This document shows positions 8,918 to 17,451 of a stretch of 64,000 nucleotides of DNA, in pieces. How positions within the stretch are numbered: the first letter of the stretch is position 1; each line of letters opens with the position of its first letter. Both the position numbers and the translations under genes were made by a program. The DNA is taken from contig JBDHTX010000006.1 of NCBI GenBank assembly GCA_039808885.1, forward strand, positions 1-64,000. Direction: 5' to 3'. Under the pieces are notes generated by a model that did not search any database, was not told where the DNA came from, and saw only the letters and a list, made by a program, of their open reading frames with translations. The stretch comes from Dongia_A sp039808885 (lineage in GTDB: Bacteria > Pseudomonadota > Alphaproteobacteria > Dongiales > Dongiaceae).

Positions 8918-11900
8918 CGCTGCCATTCGCGATACCGGTCCCGGGGCGCCACCAGGTCGGCGGCGCGCCCGAAGGCGCCGATGCCCTGCTGATCGCGGCC
9001 CTGGCGATGAGCACGCCGGGCGGCGTGCTGCACATCGCGCGCGACGAGTTGCACATGGTGCGGATGACGGAGATCCTGCGCTTCGTGGCGCCGGAGCTGA
9101 ACGTCATCGAGTTCCCGGCCTGGGACTGCCTGCCCTATGACCGCGCTTCGCCGCATCGCGACATCCTGGCGCGGCGCATCGACGCGCTGACCCGGCTGGC
9201 CGCGCTGCCGGAGGATGCGCGCGGCAAGCTGGTCGTGGTCACCACCGTCTCCGCCATCCTGCAGCGCGTGCCGGAGCCGGCGAGCTTCGCCCTCGCCGGC
9301 CTGGTCATCAAGCGCGGCGGGCAGCTGGAGCAGGGCCGCCTGATCGACTACCTGGTCGGCAAGGGCTATGCCCGCAGCGGCACCGTGGGCGAGGCGGGCG
9401 AGTTCGCCGTGCGCGGCGGCATCGTCGATTTGTTCCCGCCGGGAACCCAGATGCCCCTGCGGGTCGATTTCTTCGGCGACGAGGTCGAGGATCTGCGGCT
9501 GTTCGATCCTTTGTCGCAGCGCAGCCTGGGCAAGGTCGAGGAATTCGCGCTGAAGCCGATCAACGAGATCGAGCTGACGCCGGAAGCCATCGAGCGGTTC
9601 CGCACCAACTACCGCAGCGAGTTCGGCACGTCCGGCGCCGACGATCCGCTCTACGAGGCGATCAGCGCCGGGCGGCAATATCCGGGCATGGAGCACTGGT
9701 TGCCGCTGTTCGGCACGGAGCTGGTCTCCTTCGCCGATTACCTGCCGCGCGCCGTCGTCACGCTGGATCACCAGGGCGACGAGGCGGCCAAGGCGCGCTA
9801 CGAGACCATCACGGACTTCTACCAGGCGCGGCGCGACCTGCAGGCGGCCGACCGCGAGAGCGGCGCCGCGATCTACCGGCCGCTGCCGGTCGGGCGCCTG
9901 TATCTGACCGAGAACGCCTGGCGCAACCTGCTGGACAAGCGCGTGACCCTGGCGCTGCACCCGTTCCAGGCGCCGGACGAGGGCGGCTGGCTCAGCGGCG
10001 TGGGGCGTTTCGGCAAGGGCTTTGCCGAGGCGCGCGCCAACCCGGACGTCAACCTCTACGAAGCCGTCGCCAGGCTGGCGCGCGAGGAACAGGGCCAGGG
10101 CCGCCGCGTGATGCTGGCCGCCGGGTCGCCCGGCGCCCTGGAGCGTCTTGGCCACCTGCTCGGCGAGCATGGCCTGGGCCAGCAGCAAACGGTGGACAAC
10201 TGGGCCGACTTTGCCGCCTTGCCGGCGGCGACCCTGGGCCGCGCCATCCTGCCGCTCGAAATCGGCTTCGCCACCGACGCGGCGCTGGTGCTGACCGAGC
10301 AGGATATCCTCGGCGACCGCCTGATCCGCACCGTGGCGAAGAAGAAGCGCGCCGACGCCTTCCTGGCCGAGCTGGCGAATTTCAACGCCGGCGACTACGT
10401 GGTGCATGTCGACCACGGCATCGGCCGCTATGAGGGGCTGGTGGCGCTCGATGTCGGCGGCGCGCCGCATGACTGCCTGCGCGTGGTCTATGACGGCAAC
10501 GACAAGCTGTTCGTGCCGGTCGAGAACATCGACGTGCTCAGCCGCTATGGGGGCGAGGATGCCATCGTCGCCCTCGACAAGCTGGGCGGCGCCGCCTGGC
10601 AGGCGCGCAAGGCGCGGGTCAAGCAGCGCATCCGCGACATCGCCGAGCAGCTGATGAAGACGGCGGCCAAGCGGGTGATCCGGTCCGCCGATCCGCTGGT
10701 GGCGGGCGAGGGGCTGTTCGACGAATTCTGCGCCCGATTTCCCTACGCCGAGACCGAGGACCAGCAGCGCGCCATCGCCGAGGTGCTGACCGACCTCGGC
10801 AGCGGCAAGCCGATGGACCGGCTGGTCTGCGGCGATGTCGGCTTCGGCAAGACCGAGGTCGCCTTGCGCGCCGCCTTCGTCGCCGCCATGTCGGGCAAGC
10901 AGGTGGCGGTGGTGACGCCGACGACGCTGCTCTGCCGGCAGCATTTCAAGACCTTCAACGAGCGCTTCCACGGCTTCCCGGTCAAGGTGCGGCAGATGTC
11001 GCGCCTGGTCACCAACAAGGAGATGGCGGAGACCAAGGAGGCGTTGAAGGCCGGCCGCGTCGATATCGTGATCGGCACCCATGCGCTGCTCTCCAAATCG
11101 ATCGAGTTCGCCAATCTGGGCCTGCTGATCGTGGACGAGGAGCAGCATTTCGGCGTGGTCCAGAAGGAGCGGCTGAAGGAGCTGCGCGGCGACGTGCATG
11201 TCCTGACCCTGACCGCGACGCCGATCCCGCGCACCCTGCAACTGGCGCTGTCGGGCATCCGGGAAATGAGCCTGATCACCACGCCGCCGGTCGATCGCCT
11301 GGCGGTGCGCACCTTCGTGCTGCCCTATGACCCGGTGATCGTGCGCGAGGCGATCATGCGCGAGCATTTCCGCGGCGGGCAGATCTTCTATGTCTGTCCG
11401 CGGATCGAGGACATGGAGGCGCTGACCGCGCGGCTGCGCAGCCTGGTGCCGGAGATCAAGTTCGTCACCGCCCATGGCCGCATGTCGGCAACGGCGCTGG
11501 AAAAGGCGATGACCGCCTTCTACGACGGCACCTACCAACTGCTGCTCGCCACCAACATCATCGAATCCGGCCTCGACATCCCGACCGCCAATACCATGAT
11601 CATCCACCGCGCCGATCTATTCGGCCTGGCGCAGCTCTACCAGCTGCGCGGGCGCATCGGGCGGTCGAAGCTGCGCGGCTACGCGTATCTCACCACGCCG
11701 GCGGGCAAGGTGCTGACCGAGACGGCGCAGCGCCGGCTCGAGGTCATGCAGACCCTCGACCAATTGGGCGCCGGGTTCAGCCTGGCCAGCCACGATCTCG
11801 ACATCCGCGGCGCCGGCAACCTGCTGGGCGACGAGCAATCCGGCCATGTGCGCGAGGTCGGTGTCGAGCTCTACCAGCACCTGCTGGAGGAAGCGGTGCG

Positions 11901-12384
11901 CGAGGCGCGCGGCAGCGAGAAGGTGGCCGCGGCCGAATGGCAGCCGCAGATCAATATCGGCATGCCGGTGCTGATGCCGGAGAACTACGTTCAGGACCTC
12001 AACGTCCGCCTCGGCCTCTACCGCCGCCTGGCGGAGCTCACCAGCGACCAGGAAATCGAGGCCTTCGCCGCCGAGCTCATCGATCGCTTCGGGCCGCTTC
12101 CGGTGGAGGCGGAGAACCTGTTGCAGGTGGTGGCGCTGAAGAACCTGTGCAAATCCTCCGGCGTCGAACGCCTGGAGATCGGACCGAAGGGCGCGGTCAT
12201 CGCCTTCAAGGACAACCGCTTCGCCCGGCCGGAGAAGCTGGTCGAGTTCATCACCAAGCGGCCCAACCTGGTGACGCTGCGCACCGATCACCGCCTGGTC
12301 TATCGCCAGGACTGGGCCGAGACCAAGGCGCGGCTGAACGGCGTCAAGAAGCTGATGCAGAACCTGGCGGCGATGGCGGCCTAG
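8911..12384 (+). CDS. mfd: Transcription-repair coupling factor Mfd
   Basis: A 1157-residue DNA translocase that removes stalled RNA polymerase and recruits UvrA to lesions. The N-terminal UvrB-like region runs over about residues 1-450. The RNA-polymerase-interacting CarD-like segment follows (…FNAGDYVVHVDHGIGRYEGL…), then the RecG-like motor with Walker A GDVGFGKT at 641-648, DEEQ at 742-745 and TATPIPRT. The C-terminal TRCF domain ends the protein. It starts with GTG at 8911 inside the sdhE stop region. It converges on the sulfotransferase gene with a 4-base overlap of stop codons. Length and motifs are complete. Confidence 0.97.
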   Translation: MLTLPFAIPVPGRHQVGGAPEGADALLIAALAMSTPGGVLHIARDELHMVRMTEILRFVAPELNVIEFPAWDCLPYDRASPHRDILARRIDALTRLAALPEDARGKLVVVTTVSAILQRVPEPASFALAGLVIKRGGQLEQGRLIDYLVGKGYARSGTVGEAGEFAVRGGIVDLFPPGTQMPLRVDFFGDEVEDLRLFDPLSQRSLGKVEEFALKPINEIELTPEAIERFRTNYRSEFGTSGADDPLYEAISAGRQYPGMEHWLPLFGTELVSFADYLPRAVVTLDHQGDEAAKARYETITDFYQARRDLQAADRESGAAIYRPLPVGRLYLTENAWRNLLDKRVTLALHPFQAPDEGGWLSGVGRFGKGFAEARANPDVNLYEAVARLAREEQGQGRRVMLAAGSPGALERLGHLLGEHGLGQQQTVDNWADFAALPAATLGRAILPLEIGFATDAALVLTEQDILGDRLIRTVAKKKRADAFLAELANFNAGDYVVHVDHGIGRYEGLVALDVGGAPHDCLRVVYDGNDKLFVPVENIDVLSRYGGEDAIVALDKLGGAAWQARKARVKQRIRDIAEQLMKTAAKRVIRSADPLVAGEGLFDEFCARFPYAETEDQQRAIAEVLTDLGSGKPMDRLVCGDVGFGKTEVALRAAFVAAMSGKQVAVVTPTTLLCRQHFKTFNERFHGFPVKVRQMSRLVTNKEMAETKEALKAGRVDIVIGTHALLSKSIEFANLGLLIVDEEQHFGVVQKERLKELRGDVHVLTLTATPIPRTLQLALSGIREMSLITTPPVDRLAVRTFVLPYDPVIVREAIMREHFRGGQIFYVCPRIEDMEALTARLRSLVPEIKFVTAHGRMSATALEKAMTAFYDGTYQLLLATNIIESGLDIPTANTMIIHRADLFGLAQLYQLRGRIGRSKLRGYAYLTTPAGKVLTETAQRRLEVMQTLDQLGAGFSLASHDLDIRGAGNLLGDEQSGHVREVGVELYQHLLEEAVREARGSEKVAAAEWQPQINIGMPVLMPENYVQDLNVRLGLYRRLAELTSDQEIEAFAAELIDRFGPLPVEAENLLQVVALKNLCKSSGVERLEIGPKGAVIAFKDNRFARPEKLVEFITKRPNLVTLRTDHRLVYRQDWAETKARLNGVKKLMQNLAAMAA

Positions 12385-13187
12385 CCGGCGCTGGCGGCGA
12401 GGTGGCGGAATTCGTCGCCGGTATCGGCGAGGAACCGCTGCCGCCAGAGCGCGGTGTCGCGATCGCGCTGCACGGTGACGCGGACCAGCGCTGGATTGAC
12501 CGGCATCGGCGCGAGGCCCATCAAGGCGGCTACCTGATCGACGGCGGCCTGCGGGTCGCGCATGACATCCTCGTAGGCGAGGGTCAGCGGCCGCGCGCCG
12601 AATTCCCGCATCACCTGGTCCCAGATCGCTTCCCTGGCTTGCAGGTCGCGGATGCAGGTCGCGATTTCCCCGGCATCGTAGACGGGCTGCGCGCTCGCCT
12701 GCCTGGAGGCCATGATCTGTCCGGTCTGCCGCACGCGCGACAGCGAAAGCGCCTGGCCGAGCAGGTCGCGCCGGTGGAGCCGCACGAAGCTCAGCTTGGG
12801 CAATGCGTGGAACAGATCGACCTTTCTTGTCACGCGCTCGTATTGGATCGGCAGGATCTTGGCCGCATAGATGCCGTTCGGGGTGGCGCCCATCGACCTG
12901 ACGATGTCGATCTGTGCGTGCCGGTCCTTTGGATATGCCGGGTCGGTGTGCCTCTGCCGGGCCGCCGTGTTGAAATACTCGGTCGGCTTGCCCAGTTGCC
13001 CGGTGCTGGCGAGGAGCTGGCAGAGATAGTTGCTCCCGCTCCTGGGCGTGGCGCAGATGACGTAGCCGCGATCCGCGAGACGGGGCAGCAGGCCGAGATA
13101 CCTGCCCCAGCGGCTCACCGATCTTCGAATGCGCCGGAGTGGTCGTGCGCCGCGGCGCGGCCGGTCAGCAGCTTCAGCCGCGCTCAT
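12381..13187 (-). CDS. Stf0-type sulfotransferase
   Basis: A 268-residue protein with the PAPS-binding 5'-phosphosulfate loop ATPRSGSNYL at about 46-55, a GKPTEYF motif and a later …LSFVRLHRRDLLGQALS… 3'-phosphate-binding region. This is the pattern of the Stf0 family, known from mycobacterial trehalose 2-sulfotransferase. It would transfer sulfate from PAPS to a carbohydrate hydroxyl; the acceptor here cannot be inferred and no sulfate-activation genes are in view. The first ~35 residues are Arg-rich and lack a signal peptide. It lies just downstream of the DsbA-family gene (7-base gap) and is probably co-transcribed with it. Confidence 0.8.
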   Translation of the reverse strand: MSAAEAADRPRRGARPLRRIRRSVSRWGRYLGLLPRLADRGYVICATPRSGSNYLCQLLASTGQLGKPTEYFNTAARQRHTDPAYPKDRHAQIDIVRSMGATPNGIYAAKILPIQYERVTRKVDLFHALPKLSFVRLHRRDLLGQALSLSRVRQTGQIMASRQASAQPVYDAGEIATCIRDLQAREAIWDQVMREFGARPLTLAYEDVMRDPQAAVDQVAALMGLAPMPVNPALVRVTVQRDRDTALWRQRFLADTGDEFRHLAASAG

Positions 13188-13194
13188 GCAGTCC

Positions 13195-13851
13195 TCAGGC
13201 GACGCCCGACAAGCTGCGCTGCGCGTCTTCCTCGCGCGCGAGGTCGAGCATGTTGAGCAGCGCTTCCGGCTCCTGCGCGCCGGAGAGGCCGAAGCGGCCG
13301 TTGAAGACCATGAACGGCACGCCGTTGATGCCGATGCGGCGCGACTGCAGGTCCTCGTTGATGGCGAGGTCCATGCGGCTGCCGTCGGTCATCGCCTCGT
13401 TGATGAGCCCGGCCGACATGCCGGCCTCGAAAGCGAGGGCGGAGAGCACGTCGGCATCGCCGATATCCAACCCTTGCGTGAAATAGGCGGCGAAGATGAG
13501 GTCGAGCAGGTCGGACTGCCGGCCTTCCTCGGCCGCGGCATAGAGCAGGCGGTGCGAGCGGAGCGTGTTGGGTGTGCGGGCGATGCGCTCGAAATCGAAC
13601 TTGATGCCTTCCTGCGCGCCGACGCGGGCGACGGCGTCATACAGGCGCTGCGCCCGGTCCAGGCTGCCGAACTTGGCCCCCATGTATTGCCGGCGGTCCA
13701 TGCCGCCCGGCGGCAGGCCGGGATTGAGCTGGAACGCCCGCCAGCGCAGCTTCAGCTCGGGCTGCGGCCGCATGCGCAACGCGCGCTCCAGCCGGCGCTT
13801 GCCGATATAGCACCAGGGGCAGACCGTGTCGGAGAAGATTTCCAGCTGCAT
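13195..13851 (-). CDS. DsbA family oxidoreductase (FrnE type)
   Basis: A 218-residue thioredoxin-fold protein with CPWC at residues 11-14 and the following YIGKRRLERAL typical of the FrnE branch. There is no signal peptide, so it is likely a cytoplasmic dithiol oxidoreductase or 2-hydroxychromene-isomerase-like protein rather than a periplasmic disulfide donor. Substrate unknown. Followed by the sulfotransferase gene on the same strand. Confidence 0.87.
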   Translation of the reverse strand: MQLEIFSDTVCPWCYIGKRRLERALRMRPQPELKLRWRAFQLNPGLPPGGMDRRQYMGAKFGSLDRAQRLYDAVARVGAQEGIKFDFERIARTPNTLRSHRLLYAAAEEGRQSDLLDLIFAAYFTQGLDIGDADVLSALAFEAGMSAGLINEAMTDGSRMDLAINEDLQSRRIGINGVPFMVFNGRFGLSGAQEPEALLNMLDLAREEDAQRSLSGVA

Positions 13852-13908
13852 CGGAGCCGAGCCTTTCGCGGCAAGTCTACGGCAGGCGACGCCCGAATGC
13901 CAGCCGGG

Positions 13909-15558
13909 CTATGTCGCCGCGGGGGGGCCGGATGGCCGCAGGGCCTTTTGCAGCGTCTCGGCCATGGTGTCGCCGATCGAGGCCGGCTCCGGCACCGTCA
14001 GATGCGCGCCCGCCGCGCGCAATTCGGCGGCGTGGTCCTCGTCATAGGCGCGGGTCAGGATCAGCGTCTCCGGCAGCACGTAATGCACCAGGGCGACGAG
14101 CTGCACCGCCTTTTCCGCGTCGTTGATGGCGATGACCAGCGCCTTGGCCTCGGCCAGGCCGAGCGCTTCGATGACCTCGATCCGCCCGGCATCGCCATAG
14201 AAGACCGGCCGGCCCTGCCGGCGGGCGTGGTTGACGTTGTTGGGGTCGGTATCCGACGCCACCCAGCGGATGCCGGCGGCGTCCAGACGTTCGGCGACGG
14301 CGCGGCCGATGCGGCCGAAGCCGGCGATGATGACATGGTCGTGCACGTCGTCCGACAGGCGGGGCAGGGAATCCGTCTCGATCTCGGTGCGCCGGGCGAT
14401 GCCTGGGGCGAGGCGCCGACCCAGCATCGCCAGGAATGGCGTCGCGATCATCGACAGCACGACCACGATGGTCAGTTCCTGCTGCAGCAGCGGCGAGACC
14501 AGCTTCTCCCGCCCGGCCAGCGCGAACAGCACGAAGGCGAATTCGCCGCCCTGGAACAGCAGCAGCGCGAGGCGCATGGCGCCGGCGACCGGCAGGAACA
14601 GGCGCCAGGCCAGGACGAACACCACCGCGCCCTTGATGACGACGACGCCGAGCAGCAGCGCCAGGATCTCCGGCCCGTGCAGCGGCAGCAGGTCGGTGTC
14701 GAGCAGCATGCCGACGGTCATGAAGAACAGGCCGAGCAACAGGCCGCGGAACGGCTCGATCTCCGCCGCCACCTGGTGGCGATAGGCGGTGTCCGCCAGC
14801 AGCATGCCGGCGAGCAGCGCGCCGAAGGCCATCGACAGTCCGGCGGCATGGGTGACCGCGGCGGCGGCCAGCACCAGCAGCAGGGTCAGGGCGGCGAAGA
14901 TCTCCCGCGAATGGATGGCGGCGACGGCGTTCATCAGCGGGCGCAGCGCGATGCGGCCGATGCCGAGGATCAGCATGGTCACCGCCGCCGCCTTCAGGAG
15001 GCTGATGCCGATCGCCTGCGACATCTCCAGCGGCGTGCCGCGCAAGGCGGGGACGAGCACCAGCAGCGGGCCGACGGCGAGGTCCTGGGTCATCAGGATG
15101 CCGAGCGCGCCGCGCCCGAGCCGCGACGGCAACTCGCGCCGCTCCGCCAGCAGCCGCAGCGCGATGGCGGTCGAGGAAAGCGAGAGCGCGGCCCCCAGCG
15201 CCACCGCCGTCGGGCCGCCCATGCCCAGCAGCAAGCCGCCGCCGGCCAGGAGCGCCGTGGTGACCGCCATCTGCAGGCCGCCCAGGACGAACATCGTCTT
15301 CGGCAACTGGCGCAACCGCTCCACCGGCAGTTCGAGCCCCACGGTGAACATCAGGAACACGATGCCGAGTTCGGCCAGGGCCTGCGGCGCGTGCACGTCG
15401 CGGATGACGTTCAGGATGGCCGGGCCGATGAGCAGGCCCGCGGCAAGGTAGCCGACGATGGAGCCGAGCTTCAGGCGTTCGGCCAGGGACGCGCCGATGA
15501 CGGCGGCGGTCAGGATGATCAGGGTATCGAGGAAGATCGAGACGTACTGGCCGGTCAT
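13909..15558 (-). CDS. CPA2 family cation:proton antiporter with RCK (TrkA-N) domain
   Basis: A 549-residue Kef/YbaL-like inner-membrane transporter. About a dozen hydrophobic segments occupy residues 1-380, including GYLAAGLLIGPA and the LAELGIVFLMFTVGLEL region typical of monovalent cation:proton antiporter-2 proteins. From about residue 400 a cytosolic Rossmann domain (DHVIIAGFGRIGRAVAERL) suggests gating by NAD(H) or another nucleotide. It would exchange K+ or Na+ for H+. The ATG at 15558 is preceded by AGGGG. Single-gene unit, divergent from the receiver gene. Confidence 0.88.
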   Translation of the reverse strand: MTGQYVSIFLDTLIILTAAVIGASLAERLKLGSIVGYLAAGLLIGPAILNVIRDVHAPQALAELGIVFLMFTVGLELPVERLRQLPKTMFVLGGLQMAVTTALLAGGGLLLGMGGPTAVALGAALSLSSTAIALRLLAERRELPSRLGRGALGILMTQDLAVGPLLVLVPALRGTPLEMSQAIGISLLKAAAVTMLILGIGRIALRPLMNAVAAIHSREIFAALTLLLVLAAAAVTHAAGLSMAFGALLAGMLLADTAYRHQVAAEIEPFRGLLLGLFFMTVGMLLDTDLLPLHGPEILALLLGVVVIKGAVVFVLAWRLFLPVAGAMRLALLLFQGGEFAFVLFALAGREKLVSPLLQQELTIVVVLSMIATPFLAMLGRRLAPGIARRTEIETDSLPRLSDDVHDHVIIAGFGRIGRAVAERLDAAGIRWVASDTDPNNVNHARRQGRPVFYGDAGRIEVIEALGLAEAKALVIAINDAEKAVQLVALVHYVLPETLILTRAYDEDHAAELRAAGAHLTVPEPASIGDTMAETLQKALRPSGPPAAT

Positions 15559-15838
15559 TTATCCCCTTGCGTTCCGGCGTTCCACGCAACACCGCGGACT
15601 CTGCCCAAGACTATGCCCAGTCGCCGCCGTCCAAGAGAAGGCATTTGTGACGGCGGCACCGTCGACGCGCGCCGCACACGATGATGTGCATGGGCCGATT
15701 CCCATTCATTTGTCCGAATGCTCATTGGGAACGGACAAGGCATATCATTCATTATACTGCAGAAGTCCCGGCCAACCGGCCGAAGCGGCGCAAGCCGCGC
15801 GGCCGTCATCCGCCCATTCACTGCGAAAGTGCCCGACA
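15559..15838. promoter_or_regulatory. 280-base intergenic region with inverted repeats and a TATACT box before the receiver gene
   Basis: No gene fits here. The right half holds a larger imperfect hairpin (TCCCA…TGGGA, 15699-15730) and a TTGTCC-N17-GGACAA pair (15710-15715 and 15733-15738). These are followed by TATACT at 15753-15758, a plausible -10 box for the receiver gene. No good -35 hexamer is seen, so the promoter may need an activator or another sigma factor. Confidence 0.4.
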
Positions 15839-16219
15839 TTGACGACGACACCGGCGCAACTCGGCGGCAGATCCATTCTCGTGGTTGAGGACGAAGTGTT
15901 GATCGCCCTGGGAATCGCCGCGCTCCTTGAAGAGGCGGGCGCGGAGTTGATCGGTCCGGCGAACACCGTCGAACAGGCGCATGCGCTCCTGGCGCAATGG
16001 CCGTCCGACCTGCATGCCGCCCTCCTGGATCTCAATGTTGCCGGGGTGTCGGTCGACAGCGCGATCCTGGCGCTCAAGGAACGCGGTGTTCCGTTTGCGT
16101 GCATGACCGGCTATGGGCCGGGGGATGCATCCGGGCCAGACCCCGGCGCGCCGGTGATCGCCAAGCCGTTTCCGCCCGAACAGATCGTGGCGACGGTCAA
16201 GTCGCTGCTGGCCGGCTGA
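15839..16219 (+). CDS. Orphan receiver-domain response regulator (CheY-like)
   Basis: A single REC domain of 126 residues with no output domain. The acidic pair (VVEDEV), the phospho-acceptor Asp (ALLDLNVAG), the conserved Thr (CMTGYG) and Lys (IAKPFPPEQ) are all present, so it should be phosphorylatable. No ATG or GTG lies in frame between the putative -10 box and the domain; I use the TTG at 15839, with only a weak GAAAG upstream. No histidine kinase is adjacent. Its neighbours are two PAS_5 proteins, so it may belong to the same signalling set. That link is inference. Confidence 0.7.
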   Translation: MTTTPAQLGGRSILVVEDEVLIALGIAALLEEAGAELIGPANTVEQAHALLAQWPSDLHAALLDLNVAGVSVDSAILALKERGVPFACMTGYGPGDASGPDPGAPVIAKPFPPEQIVATVKSLLAG

Positions 16220-16222
16220 GGC

Positions 16223-16753
16223 TCAGCGCTTGCCCGCGTCATCGCGCTCGCGCCACTCCACCAGGTCGGTCAAGGTCGAGGCGAGATCGCCGTAATCCTC
16301 GATGGCCAGGAACTGGACGATCTCGCGGCCACCCTTGCGCAGCGGGAACAATGCGTATTCGTAGGCGAAGAGCCCGCCCGCGGTGGTCGTGCATTCGCTG
16401 ACGCCCAGCACCGGCGCGCGCCGGTCGTAGGACAAGCGGTAGAGGTCCTGCCACGGCGCCTCGGGCTCCGTCGGCAACATCTCATCGAGATAGCGGCCGA
16501 TGATGTTGAAGCCCGTGGCTTCCGCGACCCGGGTTCCCGCCAGGCGGTAGCGGATGCGGAAGGGGTCCGGTTCGACGTCGCAGAGCAGGATATTGGGCAG
16601 CACGTCCTTGAACACTATGGGGTCGAAGTCGGCACGGTCCGGCACGTCGCCGCGCCGGTGCGCCATCCACCACGCCTGGAGGCGACGCACCATGGATGAC
16701 TGCACCAGCTCGATGTCGTTGTAGATGCCCACGGATGTCACGGTTCCCTGCAA
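16223..16753 (-). CDS. Stand-alone PAS domain protein (PAS_5 type)
   Basis: A 176-residue relative of the proteins at 5179-5694 and 17452-17955. The shared core is W(W)-x…P-x-R-x(D/E)-F/V-D-P…LPNILLCDVEPDPFRIRYRLAGTRV followed by GRYLDE and …FAYEYALFPLRKGG…. It has no output domain and no membrane segment. Its stop codon lies 3 bases from that of the convergent receiver gene. Ligand and partner are unknown. Confidence 0.75.
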   Translation of the reverse strand: MQGTVTSVGIYNDIELVQSSMVRRLQAWWMAHRRGDVPDRADFDPIVFKDVLPNILLCDVEPDPFRIRYRLAGTRVAEATGFNIIGRYLDEMLPTEPEAPWQDLYRLSYDRRAPVLGVSECTTTAGGLFAYEYALFPLRKGGREIVQFLAIEDYGDLASTLTDLVEWRERDDAGKR

Positions 16754-16831
16754 CCCGCCGCAACGGGTGTAACGGCGGGATGATCGGATGGGAACGTTAA
16801 CTGGACGTGAAGGCGCTGGCTGACATTGATC

Positions 16832-17236
16832 CTATCGCCGGGCTGGCGCGGCGCTTCCCTGTTTGACGCCCCGCGGGTCGTCGAGAGCTTGGTTGCGGCG
16901 CAGTTCGACGGCGAGGCGGCCGCGCAGCGCCAGCCAGCACATGCGCAGGTCGCCGATCGCACCCCACACGGGATTGACCAGGACCAGCGATTCGCCGATA
17001 TGGCCGACGACCTTGGTTCCCGGCGTCTCCTCCTCGGCGAGGCCGAGCTTGCCGAACAGCTCGCGCATGATCGTCACGTGCTTCTGCGTCTGCTCGTGGT
17101 ACTCCTCGAATTCCTTCCGGAGGACCTTGTTCTGCAGGCATTGCAGCGCGGTCTCGTAGATCTTCACGCCGCCGCGTTCGGTTTCCAGCATCTGCTGCAG
17201 CAGCTCCACCAGCTGCTTGTCGAGAGTCGTCTTCAT
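16832..17236 (-). CDS. Ferritin-like four-helix protein, probable stress protein
   Basis: A 134-residue protein opening with MKTTLDKQLVELLQQMLETE and continuing with amphipathic helices containing E…YE…EEYHEQTQKH, a ferritin-like pattern of Glu/His ligands. I recall this opening from a family of ~160-residue ferritin-like proteins of proteobacteria. The part after residue ~85 (NPVWGAIGDLRMCWLALR) does not look like those relatives and lacks the expected second set of acidic/His ligands. Neither other frame restores it, so this is divergence rather than a simple frameshift. A GGAAC-N16-CGTT promoter lies about 125 bases upstream. Confidence 0.65.
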   Translation of the reverse strand: MKTTLDKQLVELLQQMLETERGGVKIYETALQCLQNKVLRKEFEEYHEQTQKHVTIMRELFGKLGLAEEETPGTKVVGHIGESLVLVNPVWGAIGDLRMCWLALRGRLAVELRRNQALDDPRGVKQGSAAPARR

Positions 17237-17360
17237 GCGCGGCCCTTTCGGGTTGCCGAATCATGTCGGTTTGCGGGAGCGCCGGACGGCGGGAAGCGGG
17301 CGGGATCCGGATATGGAATCGCGCGGCCCGCGGCCCGGCCTGTCCGTGTCGCAAGAAGAT

Positions 17361-17385
17361 AACGCGCGATCCTGGCGGGTGTTCC
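17361..17385 (-). promoter_or_regulatory. Candidate EcfG (general stress response) promoter
   Basis: Read on the minus strand, GGAAC (17385-17381) and CGTT (17364-17361) are separated by exactly 16 bases. This matches the -35/-10 consensus of alphaproteobacterial EcfG/SigT promoters (GGAAC-N16/17-CGTT). It is in the 215-base gap upstream of the ferritin-like gene at 17236, giving a leader of roughly 115 bases. No ecfG, nepR or phyR gene is in the window. Confidence 0.6.
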
Positions 17386-17451
17386 CTGGCCGGTTCTCTT
17401 CCGTCGAACGCCGGCACGGCTGTGGCCGTGCGTGCGGCCCGTTGCGCGCGA

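Noticed and set aside
13129..15684. Long plus-strand frame over the DsbA and antiporter genes
   Set aside because: Antisense shadow of two genes with clear motifs; Gln/Arg-rich product with no recognisable fold.
15727..15760. GGAAC near 15728 as a second EcfG promoter
   Set aside because: No CGTT lies 16 or 17 bases downstream.
16832..17000. Frameshift in the ferritin-like gene
   Set aside because: Neither alternative frame continues the family-like sequence beyond residue ~85, so a single indel does not explain the divergence.
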